Shown: positions 40,200 to 49,580, numbered from the stretch's first letter. The stretch: 64,000 bases of DNA from Massilia soli (GCF_016809835.1 NZ_JAFBIL020000001.1:558001-622000); one strand, 5' to 3'. Notes: generated by a model not told the origin, from the sequence alone. Made by a program: numbers and translations.

Positions 40200-40817
40200 T
40201 TAGCGTGTTTTCGTGGGAGATGCGAGTATGTTGCGGAAAGTTAGATTCAACCGCGGTCCCATTGGGCGTGTTGATTTGTTAATTCCATGCAACCAAAAGT
40301 GTTGCGTCTTTCCCCTCATCAGTAGCACGCTACCTGCGCTCAGCTCGAGCCGTAGGGTCTGTTTCGTGTGCTTGTGGCGCAGGATGAACCTGCGCGAGGC
40401 GCCGAAACTCAGGGAAGCGATCGCTGGCTCGGGGCCGAGCTCGGCCTCGTCATCGCTGTGCATGCCCATGCTGTCGCGTTCACTGCGGTAGTAATTGAGC
40501 AGCACGCTATTGAAACAGTGCCCCGTCGCCAGTTCGACGGCTTGCTTGAGTGTCAGCAGCAGCGGCGTGAACGGCAGCGGCTCGAGATCGAGTCCGGAAT
40601 AGCTATAACCCGCCTCGCCGTGCCATGCGGTCAGGCGCGGCTGCAGGTGCCGCTTCCCCCACAAGGTGATCGATTCGGCGCGCCAGGCGGTGTCGGCCAC
40701 CAGCCGGGCCAGCACCTCATCGTTGGTTAGCGCTAGCGGCAACTGCTCCAGCAATAGCAATTCACCATCGGGAATGGCGATGGGGATCAGTGCGTTGCTT
40801 GGGGTGAACAGGTCCAT
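40200..40817 (-). CDS. alkB: AlkB-type alpha-ketoglutarate-dependent dioxygenase
   Basis: A 205-aa Fe(II)/2-oxoglutarate dioxygenase that demethylates N1-methyladenine and N3-methylcytosine in nucleic acids. Iron ligands His120 and Asp122 (MHSDDE) and His177 (WLHGI); the 2-oxoglutarate arginines are in RLNLTFR (Arg189 and Arg195). It is the short AlkB/ALKBH2-like subtype rather than E. coli AlkB. Not linked to ada in this window. Confidence 0.9.
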   Translation of the reverse strand: MDLFTPSNALIPIAIPDGELLLLEQLPLALTNDEVLARLVADTAWRAESITLWGKRHLQPRLTAWHGEAGYSYSGLDLEPLPFTPLLLTLKQAVELATGHCFNSVLLNYYRSERDSMGMHSDDEAELGPEPAIASLSFGASRRFILRHKHTKQTLRLELSAGSVLLMRGKTQHFWLHGINKSTRPMGPRLNLTFRNILASPTKTR

Positions 40818-40870
40818 CCTGGTGCCGGATCGCTATGATCGTGCCCGACGGCGCTGTGCCACATCGAGGT

Positions 40871-41233
40871 TCAGGCGTAGGCTTCGGCCAGGCTCATCAC
40901 CCTTGGCGTGATGGTAATGCCAGCCTTGCTGAACAGCGCCTCGATCGCGGCCATGTTGGCCTCGTTCTCTTCCGTCTTCCAGCCTTTGAACAGGTCGGTC
41001 CCGTCCTTCTGGAAATGCAGGTCGAGCACCTTGCCCTTGTCCTTGTGGATGTAGCTTTGCTTGTAGGTGTTATGGAAGCCCATCTGTTCCAGTTCGGCCA
41101 GGATACCCTCTGGCGGATTGTCTGGATCGGTAGCCATGAAAATGCCGAAAGTCTTGCCAGGCGGTTTAGCCGCGATATCTACTTCATAGATACCCGGGGC
41201 TTTTGTCACAGATGTCGTTTTCAGGAATAACAT
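40871..41233 (-). CDS. Hypothetical protein, 120 aa
   Basis: Not recognised. Soluble, starts MLFLKTTSVTKAPGIYEVD, with no signal peptide; the codon usage is that of a real gene. The charged C-terminus follows a region FQKDGTDLFKGWKTEENEAN. The ATG at 41233 follows a poly-A stretch read as AGAAAAAA. It sits between alkB and a DUF2520 gene, 186 nt from the latter. Function unknown. Confidence 0.65.
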   Translation of the reverse strand: MLFLKTTSVTKAPGIYEVDIAAKPPGKTFGIFMATDPDNPPEGILAELEQMGFHNTYKQSYIHKDKGKVLDLHFQKDGTDLFKGWKTEENEANMAAIEALFSKAGITITPRVMSLAEAYA

Positions 41234-41419
41234 TTTTTTCTCCGCTTGACGGCTGCCAAGGCTTATCTTTTAGGCAAAGCATGGGCATGTGTTGCCCAGC
41301 GGAACAAGCTTATTGCGATTTGTCGACTTTGTCGATGAATCGTTGCATCTTTTTTAAATGACGAGGGTAAAACGGTACAGCTTGTTCCAAAACAGGCAAT
41401 GCCCGGGCCGGCAAAGCCG

Positions 41420-42241
41420 CTAATGGCGCCGGGCCGCCAGGCCCACCGTGGCCTCGGCCAGCGCCTCGTAGAGCCTGCCGGCGCCCGGGTCCCACGTCGC
41501 GACGGCGGCCTGCTGGCGCGCGACCGTCGCCATGTCGCCGCGCGCAATCGGACCGCTTAGCGCGCTTTCCGGTCCCAGCCTGAACACATTGGCCAGGGTT
41601 TCGGTCGCCAGCGGGCGCGCCAGCTCGCGCGCAGCGGCTTCCGGGATGCCCGCCGCCTGGTAGGCCCGCAACGCCGCGTCGATCACCGTGACCAGGTAGT
41701 TCGATGCGAACACCGCAGCGGCGTGGTACACGGTTTTCGCCGACGCGTCGATCTGGGCGACCCGCCCGCCGATGGCAAGCAGCGCCGGTTCCAGCATCGC
41801 GATGGCGCCCGGCGCCCCTTCGACCCCGCACCAGGTGCCGCCGAACCCGTGCGCCACCGCATCCGGGTCGGCGAAGCTGCGGATCGGATGGGCGCTGGCG
41901 GTGAGCGCGCCCGCCTGTGCGGCAGCGTCCAGCTCAAGCGACGATTTGGCGCCGCTGCAGTGGAACACCAGCGCGCCCGCCAGCGGCACGGCGGCGGCAA
42001 GGCGCGCGCAGGCGGCTGCGATCTGGTCGTCCGGCACTGCCAGCATCCAGGCGTCGGCCCGATCCATCTGCGCGATATCCGTCACCGCCTGGCCGGCGCC
42101 GATGAAGGCGACGGCGTCGGCGGCGCTGGCGGCCGAGCGCGTCAGCACCGCGCCGACCTCGAACTCGCCGCTGGCGGCGAACAGCCGCCCCAGCACGCGT
42201 CCGACGTGGCCGGCGCCGATGATGTTCAATGAAGGCGCCAT
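41420..42241 (-). CDS. Rossmann-fold DUF2520 protein
   Basis: A 273-aa protein with an N-terminal NAD(P)-binding Rossmann fold (GAGHVGRVLGRLF, residues 10-22; VFHCSGAKSS) and a C-terminal helical DUF2520 domain, the layout of F420- or pyrroline-carboxylate-reductase-like enzymes. A reductase or dehydrogenase role is inferred; the substrate is unknown. The ATG shares one base with the stop of the DUF924 gene (TGATG), indicating coupled translation. Confidence 0.85.
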   Translation of the reverse strand: MAPSLNIIGAGHVGRVLGRLFAASGEFEVGAVLTRSAASAADAVAFIGAGQAVTDIAQMDRADAWMLAVPDDQIAAACARLAAAVPLAGALVFHCSGAKSSLELDAAAQAGALTASAHPIRSFADPDAVAHGFGGTWCGVEGAPGAIAMLEPALLAIGGRVAQIDASAKTVYHAAAVFASNYLVTVIDAALRAYQAAGIPEAAARELARPLATETLANVFRLGPESALSGPIARGDMATVARQQAAVATWDPGAGRLYEALAEATVGLAARRH

Positions 42242-42819
42242 CAGAATCCGCTGCCTGGCTGGGCCAGGTACTCCAGCTCGTCCGGCGTCGATGTGCGGCC
42301 GAGGATCGGATTGCGGTGCGGGAAGCGGCCAAAGCGCGCGATCACGCCGCGATGGCGGTGCGCGTAATCGAGCGAGGACTCGAAGCCGGGATGCTCGCGC
42401 GACAGCTCGCTGAACAGCTGGACCGCCAGTTCCTGCATGGCGGCGTCTTCGGCATGCTCGAACGGCATGTAGGCGAACGAGCGCTGCACCGGCGTGAGCT
42501 TGCGGTCGTCGCCGCTGTCGACCAGTTCGCGCGCCGCGGCCAGCGCCAGCGCGTCGCCAGCAAAAGCGTCGGGGGTGCCGCGCGCGCTGTTGCGGGTCAG
42601 CTGGTCCAGCACGAGGATGCGCGCCAGCTTGCCTTGCGGGCCCTGGGTATCCCAGTCGCGCAGGCCGCCGCCGACGGCCAGGGCGATCGGCGCGCCGAAG
42701 CGCTCGCGGATGGCGGCGTCAAACGCGGCGTCCTTGCGGAACCATTCGGCGCGCGGTTTGCCGTGGCCCTCGTCGGAGGCGGGCAGGAACCAGAAATCGA
42801 GAACATCTTGAGGGGTCAC
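42241..42819 (-). CDS. DUF924 family protein
   Basis: A 192-aa helical protein from GTG 42819. Motifs PQDVLDFWF at the N-terminus, LVLDQLTRNSARGTPDAFAGD in the middle, and YMPFEHAED, all conserved in the family, which has a TPR-like fold. Function unknown. First gene of a coupled pair with the DUF2520 gene. Confidence 0.88.
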   Translation of the reverse strand: MTPQDVLDFWFLPASDEGHGKPRAEWFRKDAAFDAAIRERFGAPIALAVGGGLRDWDTQGPQGKLARILVLDQLTRNSARGTPDAFAGDALALAAARELVDSGDDRKLTPVQRSFAYMPFEHAEDAAMQELAVQLFSELSREHPGFESSLDYAHRHRGVIARFGRFPHRNPILGRTSTPDELEYLAQPGSGF

Positions 42820-42830
42820 GGCATTCCTTG

Positions 42831-43577
42831 TCAGTTGCGTGCGTGTGCGAGCTTGAAGCTGGCGATACCTTCGTAGCCTGTCAGTTCATGCGCCAGGTCG
42901 GACAACGGGGCACCGCTGCGCTTGGACAGCGCGAGCGCGACAAAACGCCACTCGTGCACGCCATGGTCGTTGCTGATCATGAGCGAACCGCCGGCGATTT
43001 CATAACCGCGCTCGAGCGCCAGCCTGCGCATCTCGCTCTCGCGCGGAACGAAGCCAGGGCTGAAGCGCAGCGTGATCGCAATGGCATGGCGCGACGGCAG
43101 GATGCCCTCAAGTCGCGACAGGTAGATCATGATCCCTGCCGACAGCAGCGCCAAACCGATCGCCGCGAGGTAGAAGCCGACGCCGACCATCACGCCAATC
43201 GCCGATGCGGCCCAGATCGAGGCAGCTGTCGTCAGGCCGCTGATGCTGAAGCCTTCGCGCATGATCACGCCCGCGCCGAGGAAGCCGATGCCGGTGACGA
43301 TCCCCTGGATGACACGGGTCGGGTCGATCCCCAGCGTCATCGCCGTGCCCTGCCCGCCGTACCAGGAATCCGGATAACCGGCCACCATCATCAGCGCCGC
43401 CGATGCCATGCACACCAGGCCGTAGGTGCGCATGCCGGCTGCGCGGCCATGGTAGCTGCGCTCGTAGCCGACCAGCAGGCCAAGCAGCAGCGCCCCCACC
43501 ATGTTGGCCAGCACCAGCAGGTTGGTGGCGATTTCAGGTTGCGACCAGTAAGAGGCCAGCAGTTGGTTCGACGGCAT
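42831..43577 (-). CDS. MgtC/SapB family inner-membrane protein
   Basis: A 248-aa protein with four to five membrane helices: LGLLVGYERSYHGRAAGMRTYGLV, then GIGFLGAGVIMREGFSISGLTTAASIWAASAIG described in parts as the conserved MgtC core, and a C-terminal ACT-like cytoplasmic domain. MgtC proteins inhibit F-type ATP synthase and aid survival in low Mg2+ and in phagocytes. There is no mgtA/B neighbour here and no visible Mg2+ leader. ATG at 43577. Confidence 0.85.
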   Translation of the reverse strand: MPSNQLLASYWSQPEIATNLLVLANMVGALLLGLLVGYERSYHGRAAGMRTYGLVCMASAALMMVAGYPDSWYGGQGTAMTLGIDPTRVIQGIVTGIGFLGAGVIMREGFSISGLTTAASIWAASAIGVMVGVGFYLAAIGLALLSAGIMIYLSRLEGILPSRHAIAITLRFSPGFVPRESEMRRLALERGYEIAGGSLMISNDHGVHEWRFVALALSKRSGAPLSDLAHELTGYEGIASFKLAHARN

Positions 43578-43602
43578 GCGCTGTCTTTCGGCGGTTGCCC
43601 GC

Positions 43603-43866
43603 TCAGGTGGTGGGTTTTTTTACCAGTTGTTTTTCAAACGCGACGTCGTATTTGCTGACCCGCCTGACTTCCTGCGGCCCGAGCTTTTTGACGAACGCCA
43701 CAAACTCGTCCAGTTCGAGCGGCTGGCACAGAGGCGGCTCGCCCGGCTTCTCGCTTAGCTGGAACAGGCCGTCGCCAGTGCGGACCATCGAGTAGCCCTG
43801 GTTGCCGGTGCGCTCCTTGAGCCGGTCGACCGCGCTGCTTGCGCGGGTTGAACGTCCGCTTGCCAT
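43603..43866 (-). CDS. Hypothetical protein, 87 aa, coupled to aminopeptidase P
   Basis: Not recognised. A basic soluble protein: MASGRSTRASSAVDRLKERT at the start, GQGYSMVRTGDGLFQLSE-like strand in the middle and KQLVKKPTT at the end. Its ATG at 43866 overlaps the aminopeptidase P stop (TGATG), so it is translated from the same message. A partner or accessory role is possible but only inferred. Confidence 0.65.
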   Translation of the reverse strand: MASGRSTRASSAVDRLKERTGNQGYSMVRTGDGLFQLSEKPGEPPLCQPLELDEFVAFVKKLGPQEVRRVSKYDVAFEKQLVKKPTT

Positions 43867-45671
43867 CAGATTTCCTCCGTTCGGGTGTGCAGCCATGCCG
43901 CCGCCTCGCCCGCCACATGCGGTGCCAGGCGCGCGCGCACGGTCGCGTGGTAGTCGTTGATCCATGCCTTCTCGTCGGCGCGCAAAATAGCCAGGTCGAG
44001 GCAGCGCGTATCGATCGGACACAGGGTCAGGGTCTCGAAGCGCAGGAACTCGCCAAATTCGGTCGATTCCGCATCGACGTTGAGCACCAGGTTCTCGATG
44101 CGGATGCCCCACTTGCCGGGCCGGTAGATGCCAGGCTCGATCGAGGTGATCATGCCAGGCTCCATCGCCGTGTGCGGATCGGGCGGCGTGCTGGGCGAGA
44201 TCGACTGCGGACCCTCATGCACATTCAGGAAGTAGCCTACGCCGTGCCCGGTACCATGGCCGTAGTCGATGCCGGCGGCCCAGATCGGCGCGCGCGCAAT
44301 GGCGTCGAGCAGCGGCGAGCGGGTACCGCGCGGATAGTGGGCGGCGGACAGGGCGATCAGCCCTTTGAGCACCAGCGTGAAGTCGCGCCGGTGCGCATCG
44401 CCGATGTCGCCAACGGCGACCACGCGGGTGATGTCGGTGGTGCCGCCCAGGTACTGGCCGCCGGAATCGATCAGCAGCAGGCCGTGGCCTTCGATGACCG
44501 CATGCGACTGCTCGGTGGCGCGGTAATGCATGATCGCGCCGTTGGCATTGAAGCCGGCGATGGTGCCGAAGCTTGGGCTGACAAATCCCGGGCGGCGCGC
44601 ACGCGCCGCCGTAATGTGGCGGTCGATCGCGACCTCTGTCAGCGCGTCGCGCTGCGGGTCTTGCAGCGTCGCCTCCAGCCAGGCGAAGAACTCGCACAGG
44701 GCCGCGCCGTCCTGTTCCATGGTCGCGCGCACGTGCTCCGCTTCGGCGCCGGTCTTGCGCGACTTGGCGAAGGTGGTGGGATTGACCGCTTCGATGACCC
44801 GGCTGGCCGGATCGACCGCGGCGCGCATGCCCGCGGTGACGCGGCGCGGATCGATCAATAGCGCCGTGCCGGCGCCGAGCGTCGCCAGGGCGCCGGCTGC
44901 GTCGTCATAGCGCGCGAGATGCACGCCGTCAGCCTGCAGGGCCGCACGCAGGTCCGCCGGCACCTTGCCGTCACCGGCAAACAGGGTGGCGCGCTCCGGC
45001 GTGATCAGCGCATGGGCCAGGAAGACCGGATTGAAGCTGACGTCCGATCCGCGCAGGTTGAACAGGTAGGCGATGTCGTCCAGCGTCGAGACGAAGTGGG
45101 CGTTCGCCCCCGCCTTCGCCATCGCCTCGCGGGTCGCCGCCAGCTTGGCGGCGCGCGCCGTGGCCGCGAATGGCGCGGCGTGCTCGAACACCGGATCGGT
45201 GGGCAGTGCCGGGCGCTCGGGCCAGACCTCGTCGAGCAGGTCGATATCGGTGCGCAGCACAATGCCGCGCGCGGCCAGGGCGTCGGCCAGCAGGCGCGCG
45301 CTTGACAGTCCAAGCACGCGCGCGTCGACCGCCACCGTCTGGCCCGGCGCCATGGTCGCGGCCAGCCAGTCGATGTGCAGCAGGCTGGCGCCCGACGGGA
45401 TCTTCATCAGCGCGACGCCGCTGCCGGCCAGTTCGGTTTCCGCCTGGGTCCAGTAACGAGCATCGGTCCACACGCCGGCGAAGGTCGTGGTAGCGATAAA
45501 CGTTCCGACCGACCCGGTAAAACCGGACAGCCACTCGCGCCCCTTCCAGTGCCCGGGCAGGTATTCGGACAGGTGCGGGTCGGCCGACGGCACCACGAAG
45601 GCGTCGATGCGATGGCGCTGCATTGCGCCGCGCAGGGCGGCGACGCGGTCGCCTGCTGTTGAAATATCCAT
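43866..45671 (-). CDS. Xaa-Pro aminopeptidase (aminopeptidase P family)
   Basis: A 601-aa M24 metallopeptidase that removes N-terminal residues before proline. Two creatinase-like N-terminal domains are followed by the pita-bread catalytic domain with DSGGQYLGGTTDITR (Asp pair), DYGHGTGHGVGYFLNVHEGP (His) and the two Glu ligands in GMITSIEPGIY and IRIENLVL. This three-domain form is like eukaryotic-type APP1 rather than the 440-aa PepP. From ATG 45671; the ORF upstream to 45794 is spurious. Confidence 0.93.
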   Translation of the reverse strand: MDISTAGDRVAALRGAMQRHRIDAFVVPSADPHLSEYLPGHWKGREWLSGFTGSVGTFIATTTFAGVWTDARYWTQAETELAGSGVALMKIPSGASLLHIDWLAATMAPGQTVAVDARVLGLSSARLLADALAARGIVLRTDIDLLDEVWPERPALPTDPVFEHAAPFAATARAAKLAATREAMAKAGANAHFVSTLDDIAYLFNLRGSDVSFNPVFLAHALITPERATLFAGDGKVPADLRAALQADGVHLARYDDAAGALATLGAGTALLIDPRRVTAGMRAAVDPASRVIEAVNPTTFAKSRKTGAEAEHVRATMEQDGAALCEFFAWLEATLQDPQRDALTEVAIDRHITAARARRPGFVSPSFGTIAGFNANGAIMHYRATEQSHAVIEGHGLLLIDSGGQYLGGTTDITRVVAVGDIGDAHRRDFTLVLKGLIALSAAHYPRGTRSPLLDAIARAPIWAAGIDYGHGTGHGVGYFLNVHEGPQSISPSTPPDPHTAMEPGMITSIEPGIYRPGKWGIRIENLVLNVDAESTEFGEFLRFETLTLCPIDTRCLDLAILRADEKAWINDYHATVRARLAPHVAGEAAAWLHTRTEEI

Positions 45672-45854
45672 TGAGTCGGTGAGATGGTGAGTTCTTCTTA
45701 TGATACCTCCTGCACACGCCGGTCGCGCAGACCGAATTCGTGTCGGAAACGTTACACGGCAATGGCGACAGTCCTTGCTGGCCTTGCCGCACATTGATCT
45801 TCGTCAACTTAAAGTGTTTTGAGAGCCGTTCGTCCCGGCTCGCCAGCCCGCCGC

Positions 45855-46541
45855 CTAGGTCTCGAACAGGCGCAAGCCTTCGACATCGAGCACCCGGATG
45901 CCCCCGTAGTCGATCTGCACCAGGCCTTCCTTCTCCAGCAACTGCAGCGCCTGATTGGCGCGTTGCCGCGATGCGCCCGACAGGTAGCCAATCTCTTCCT
46001 GCGAAATTTGCACGACCTTGTCGACGCCGGGATAGAGGTGCGAATTGAACATCGACGCCAGGCAGCGCGCCACTCGCGTGTCGACGTTCAGCAGGCGATC
46101 GGTCTCGACCAGCCCGATGAACTGGCCAAGGCGCTCATTGAGCTGCATCAAAAGAAAGCGCGTGAACGGCAGGCTCGTTTCCAGCAGCCATTCAAAGGTC
46201 GCGCGCGGCATCTGCGCCACCCGGGTGTCGCGCAGGGCGATCACGTCGTACTTGCGGTGGTCGTCCTTCAGCAGCGAGCCCTCGCCAAACCAGCCGCCCG
46301 CGGGCACGCCGGTGAAGGTGACGTTCTTTCCTGCCGCAGAAAAATTGTTCATCTTCACCAGGCCATCGATGATGCCGGTCCAGCTTTCCATCGGCTCGCC
46401 CTTGCGGCAAACGAATCCACCCTTCGGCACGAACTGCTCGAAGGTGTCGGCCTCGACCCGCTGCATCTGTGAAGCGCTCAGGCAGCGCGCCCAGATAGTG
46501 GCCCGGAGATGTTGTGTCAGTGTTTGTGCTTGATTGTCCAT
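45855..46541 (-). CDS. Crp/Fnr family transcriptional regulator
   Basis: A 228-aa regulator from ATG 46541. N-terminal cyclic-nucleotide-like beta roll (about 20-120) without the FNR cysteine cluster, a dimer helix, and a C-terminal helix-turn-helix with QISQEEIGYLSGASRQRANQAL (helix Arg-rich). The effector is unknown. It diverges from the acyl-CoA ligase/Liv operon, with an 18-bp palindrome in the shared region, so it is the likely regulator of that operon. Confidence 0.88.
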   Translation of the reverse strand: MDNQAQTLTQHLRATIWARCLSASQMQRVEADTFEQFVPKGGFVCRKGEPMESWTGIIDGLVKMNNFSAAGKNVTFTGVPAGGWFGEGSLLKDDHRKYDVIALRDTRVAQMPRATFEWLLETSLPFTRFLLMQLNERLGQFIGLVETDRLLNVDTRVARCLASMFNSHLYPGVDKVVQISQEEIGYLSGASRQRANQALQLLEKEGLVQIDYGGIRVLDVEGLRLFET

Positions 46542-46571
46542 TGTGCGTCGCAGCATCGAAAGTCGGCGCAA

Positions 46572-46589
46572 TTGTCATCCAAATGACAA
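46572..46589. promoter_or_regulatory. Perfect palindrome TTGTCAT-N4-ATGACAA, Crp/Fnr-type operator candidate
   Basis: TTGTCATCCAAATGACAA: two 7-bp arms around CCAA. Dyad length, spacing and TGTCA/TGACA cores match the Crp/Fnr binding-site plan. It lies 30 nt upstream of the regulator start and about 103 nt upstream of the acyl-CoA ligase start, so it could repress one and activate the other. Confidence 0.65.
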
Positions 46590-46692
46590 CGTTGAATTGA
46601 AACGCAAGCTAATATCATCACACAAAAGCGCATCCCGCCCTGCAAAACCTTTTGCGCAGCGGGAATGACGTGACAACAGAAGGAGACACGCG

Positions 46693-48648
46693 GTGACTAC
46701 ACCCGACGGATTGCAATTGCAGACGTTTCCGCGGCGGTTGCTGGCCCACGGCCAGGTCCGCCCGGCGCGGCCGGCGTATCGCGAAAAATACCTGGGCATC
46801 TGGCAGACCTACAGCTGGGCCGAGGTCAACGCCGAAGTGCGCGCGATGGCGTGCGGGCTGGCGTCGATCGGCTTCAAGCGCGGCATGAACCTGGCCATCA
46901 TCGGCGACAACCGGCCGCGCCTGTACTGGGCGATGCTGGCCGCGCAAAGCATCGGCGGCGTGCCCGTGCCGTTGTACCAGGATGCGCCGGCGGCCGACAT
47001 GGCCTATGTCCTGAACGACGCAGAAGTGGCGTTCGCGATGGTCGAGGACCAGGAACAGGTCGACAAGCTGCTCGAACTGAAGTCGCTATGCCCGCTGGTG
47101 GCGCACATCGCCTACGAGGACGAGCGCGGCATGCGGCACTATTCGCAGCCAGGCTTGCTGTCGATGGCCGAACTGGCCAGGCTCGGACGCGCCTACGACC
47201 AGGCCAACCCGGGCTTCTACGAAGCGCAGGTGGAACAGGGCAGCGGCAGCGATCCGGCCATCATCCTGTACACCTCCGGCACCACCGGCAAGCCGAAAGG
47301 CGTGGTGCAGTCGCATACCTCGCTGATCGCGGCAGGCACCGGCGGCGTCGGTTTCGACAAGCTGACCGACCGCGAAGACATCCTGTCGTACCTGCCGATG
47401 GCTTGGGTGGGCGACTGCCTGTTCTCGCTGGCGCAGGCGATGGTGGCCGGCTTCACGGTCAACTGCCCCGAGTCGGGCGACACCGTGCTGACCGACCTGC
47501 GCGAGATCGGGCCGACCTACTACTTCGCCCCGCCGCGCGTGTTCGAGAACATGCTCACCACGGTGATGATCCGCATGGAAGACGCGGGCGCCATCAAGCG
47601 CCGCATGTTCCACCACTTTATGGACGTCGCCCGGCGCTGCGGCGCCGATATCCTCGATGGCAAGCCGGTGGCGGCCGGCGACCGGCTCCAGTACGCGCTC
47701 GGCAAGCTGCTGGTGTACGGCCCGCTGCGCAATGTGCTTGGCATGTCGCGCATCCGCGTCGCCTACACGGCGGGTGCGGCGATCGGCCCCGACCTGTTCC
47801 GTTTCTACCGCTCGATCGGCGTCAACCTCAAGCAGCTGTACGGCTCGACCGAAACCTGCGCCTACGTGTGCCTGCAGCCGGACGGGAACATCAAGTTCGA
47901 CAGCGTCGGCGTGGCCGCGCCCGGCGTCGAAGTCAAACTGGCCGACAACGGCGAAGTGCTGGTGCGCTCGGCCGCAACCATGGACGGCTATTTCAAGCGC
48001 CCGGACGCCACCGCCGAAGTGATCGACGCGAACGGCTACTTCCATACCGGCGACGCCGGTATCTTCGACGCCGACGGCCACCTGAAGATCATCGACCGCG
48101 CCGCCGACGTGGGCAAGATGAACGGCGGTGCGATCTTCGCGCCGAACTACATCGAGAACAAGCTCAAGTTCTTCCCGTATATCAAAGAGGCGGTCGCCTT
48201 CGGCAATGCGCGCGAGCGCGTCTGCGCCTTTATCAACATCGACATGGAAGCGGTCGGCAACTGGGCCGAACGGCGCAACATCTCGTATTCGGGCTATACC
48301 GACCTGGCCGCGCATCCGCAGGCGTATGAACTGATCCGCGACTGCGTCGAGAAGGTCAACGCCGACCTGGCCAGCGAAGCGATGATGGGCGATACCCAGA
48401 TCCAGCGCTTCCTGATCCTGCACAAGGAGCTTGACCCGGACGACGACGAGCTGACCCGCACCCGCAAGGTGCGCCGCAAGTTCATCGCCGAGAAGTACGC
48501 GGTGCTGATCGATGCGCTCTACAGCGACAAGGCCAGCCAGTACATCAGTACCCAGGTCAAGTTCGAGGACGGCCGCACCGGCGTCGTCAGCGCCGACCTG
48601 CGCATCGCCGACGCGAAAACCTTCCCTTCGATGGAGCGCGCAGCGTGA
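46693..48648 (+). CDS. AMP-dependent acyl-CoA synthetase / ligase (long-chain-type)
   Basis: A 651-aa adenylate-forming enzyme that activates a carboxylate to its CoA thioester. Motifs: A3 phosphate loop YTSGTTGKPKGVV, A5 YGSTETC, GYFHTGDAG, IIDRAADVGKMNGG before the hinge, and a C-terminal lysine region. The layout matches long-chain fatty-acid ligases but the acid is unknown. Starts GTG at 46693 after AGAAGGAGAC. Its stop overlaps the livG GTG. First gene of the importer operon. Confidence 0.88.
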   Translation: MTTPDGLQLQTFPRRLLAHGQVRPARPAYREKYLGIWQTYSWAEVNAEVRAMACGLASIGFKRGMNLAIIGDNRPRLYWAMLAAQSIGGVPVPLYQDAPAADMAYVLNDAEVAFAMVEDQEQVDKLLELKSLCPLVAHIAYEDERGMRHYSQPGLLSMAELARLGRAYDQANPGFYEAQVEQGSGSDPAIILYTSGTTGKPKGVVQSHTSLIAAGTGGVGFDKLTDREDILSYLPMAWVGDCLFSLAQAMVAGFTVNCPESGDTVLTDLREIGPTYYFAPPRVFENMLTTVMIRMEDAGAIKRRMFHHFMDVARRCGADILDGKPVAAGDRLQYALGKLLVYGPLRNVLGMSRIRVAYTAGAAIGPDLFRFYRSIGVNLKQLYGSTETCAYVCLQPDGNIKFDSVGVAAPGVEVKLADNGEVLVRSAATMDGYFKRPDATAEVIDANGYFHTGDAGIFDADGHLKIIDRAADVGKMNGGAIFAPNYIENKLKFFPYIKEAVAFGNARERVCAFINIDMEAVGNWAERRNISYSGYTDLAAHPQAYELIRDCVEKVNADLASEAMMGDTQIQRFLILHKELDPDDDELTRTRKVRRKFIAEKYAVLIDALYSDKASQYISTQVKFEDGRTGVVSADLRIADAKTFPSMERAA

Positions 48649-49478
48649 CGGAGCCAGATACCATGCAAATGAATGAACCCAGCGCCATGAGCGGGGCGGC
48701 GCGCAAGATCGGCCCGGTCATCCTCGACCTGAAGAACATCTCGCTGGCATTCGGCGGCGTCAAGGCGCTGACCGACATCTCGTTCGACGTGAAGCAGCAC
48801 GAGATCCGGGCGATTATCGGGCCCAACGGCGCCGGCAAAAGCTCGATGCTCAACGTGATCAACGGCGTGTACCGCCCGCAGCAGGGCGAGATCGTGCTGC
48901 GCGGCGCGCACCGCAAGAACATGGACTGCTACGCGGCCGCAAAAGCCGGCGTGGCCCGCACCTTCCAGAACATCGCGCTGTTCAAGGGCATGACGGTCCT
49001 CGACAACATCATGACCGGCCGTAACCTGAAGATGAAGTCGAACTTCCTGATGCAGGCGCTGTACCTGGGCCCGGCGCGGCGCGAAGAAATCGCCCACCGC
49101 GAAAAGGTCGAGGAGATCATCGACTTCCTCGAGATCCAGGCGATCCGCAAGACGCCGGTCGGACGCCTGCCTTACGGCCTGCAGAAGCGGGTGGAGCTGG
49201 GACGGGCGCTGGCCGCCGAGCCGGAGATCTTGCTGCTCGACGAGCCGATGGCCGGCATGAACGTCGAGGAAAAGCAGGACATGTGCCGCTTCATCCTCGA
49301 TGTGAACGACCAGTTCGGAACGACCATCGTGCTGATCGAGCATGACATGGGCGTGGTGATGGATATCTCCGACCGCGTGGTGGTGCTCGACTACGGCAAG
49401 AAGATCGGCGACGGCACCCCGGATGAAGTGCGCAATAACCAGAATGTGATCAATGCGTATCTCGGCGTCGCCCATTAA
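48645..49478 (+). CDS. livG: Branched-chain-amino-acid-type ABC transporter ATP-binding protein (LivG)
   Basis: A 277-aa ATPase: Walker A GPNGAGKSSM, signature LPYGLQKRVELG, Walker B LLLDEPMAG, switch His EHDMGVVM. LivG type, with the longer C-terminus. Starts GTG at 48645, in a GTGA overlap with the ligase stop; ATG at 48663 is an alternative. Works with LivF and LivHM. A palindromic repeat separates it from livH. Confidence 0.92.
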   Translation: MTEPDTMQMNEPSAMSGAARKIGPVILDLKNISLAFGGVKALTDISFDVKQHEIRAIIGPNGAGKSSMLNVINGVYRPQQGEIVLRGAHRKNMDCYAAAKAGVARTFQNIALFKGMTVLDNIMTGRNLKMKSNFLMQALYLGPARREEIAHREKVEEIIDFLEIQAIRKTPVGRLPYGLQKRVELGRALAAEPEILLLDEPMAGMNVEEKQDMCRFILDVNDQFGTTIVLIEHDMGVVMDISDRVVVLDYGKKIGDGTPDEVRNNQNVINAYLGVAH

Positions 49479-49479
49479 C

Positions 49480-49557
49480 GTCGTTCCCGTGAATACGAGA
49501 ACCCAAACGCCGCGCCAGGATTTGTTCAGCATGGGTTCCCGCGTGCGCGGGAACGAC
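49480..49557. repeat. Dispersed palindromic repeat, two-hairpin copy C
   Basis: GTCGTTCCCGTGAATACGAGAA on the left (degenerate arm) and GGTTCCCGCGTGCGCGGGAACGAC on the right, written here in parts, 78 bp. It sits inside the operon, between livG and livH, where it may cause partial termination or protect the upstream mRNA. Confidence 0.8.
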
Positions 49558-49580
49558 GGGCTGCGATTTAAGGAATCGAC

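Noticed and set aside
41310-41420. Protein-like tail (LEQAVPFYPRHLKKMQ...) after the DUF2520 gene on the minus strand
   Set aside because: The frame upstream is only the complement-frame shadow of the DUF2520 gene, no start or ribosome-binding site supports a separate gene, and the end of the region is AT-rich.
46632-46672. Half match to the GGGAATGAC repeat family
   Set aside because: A single short arm (GCGGGAATGAC) with no partner hairpin; too little to list as a copy.
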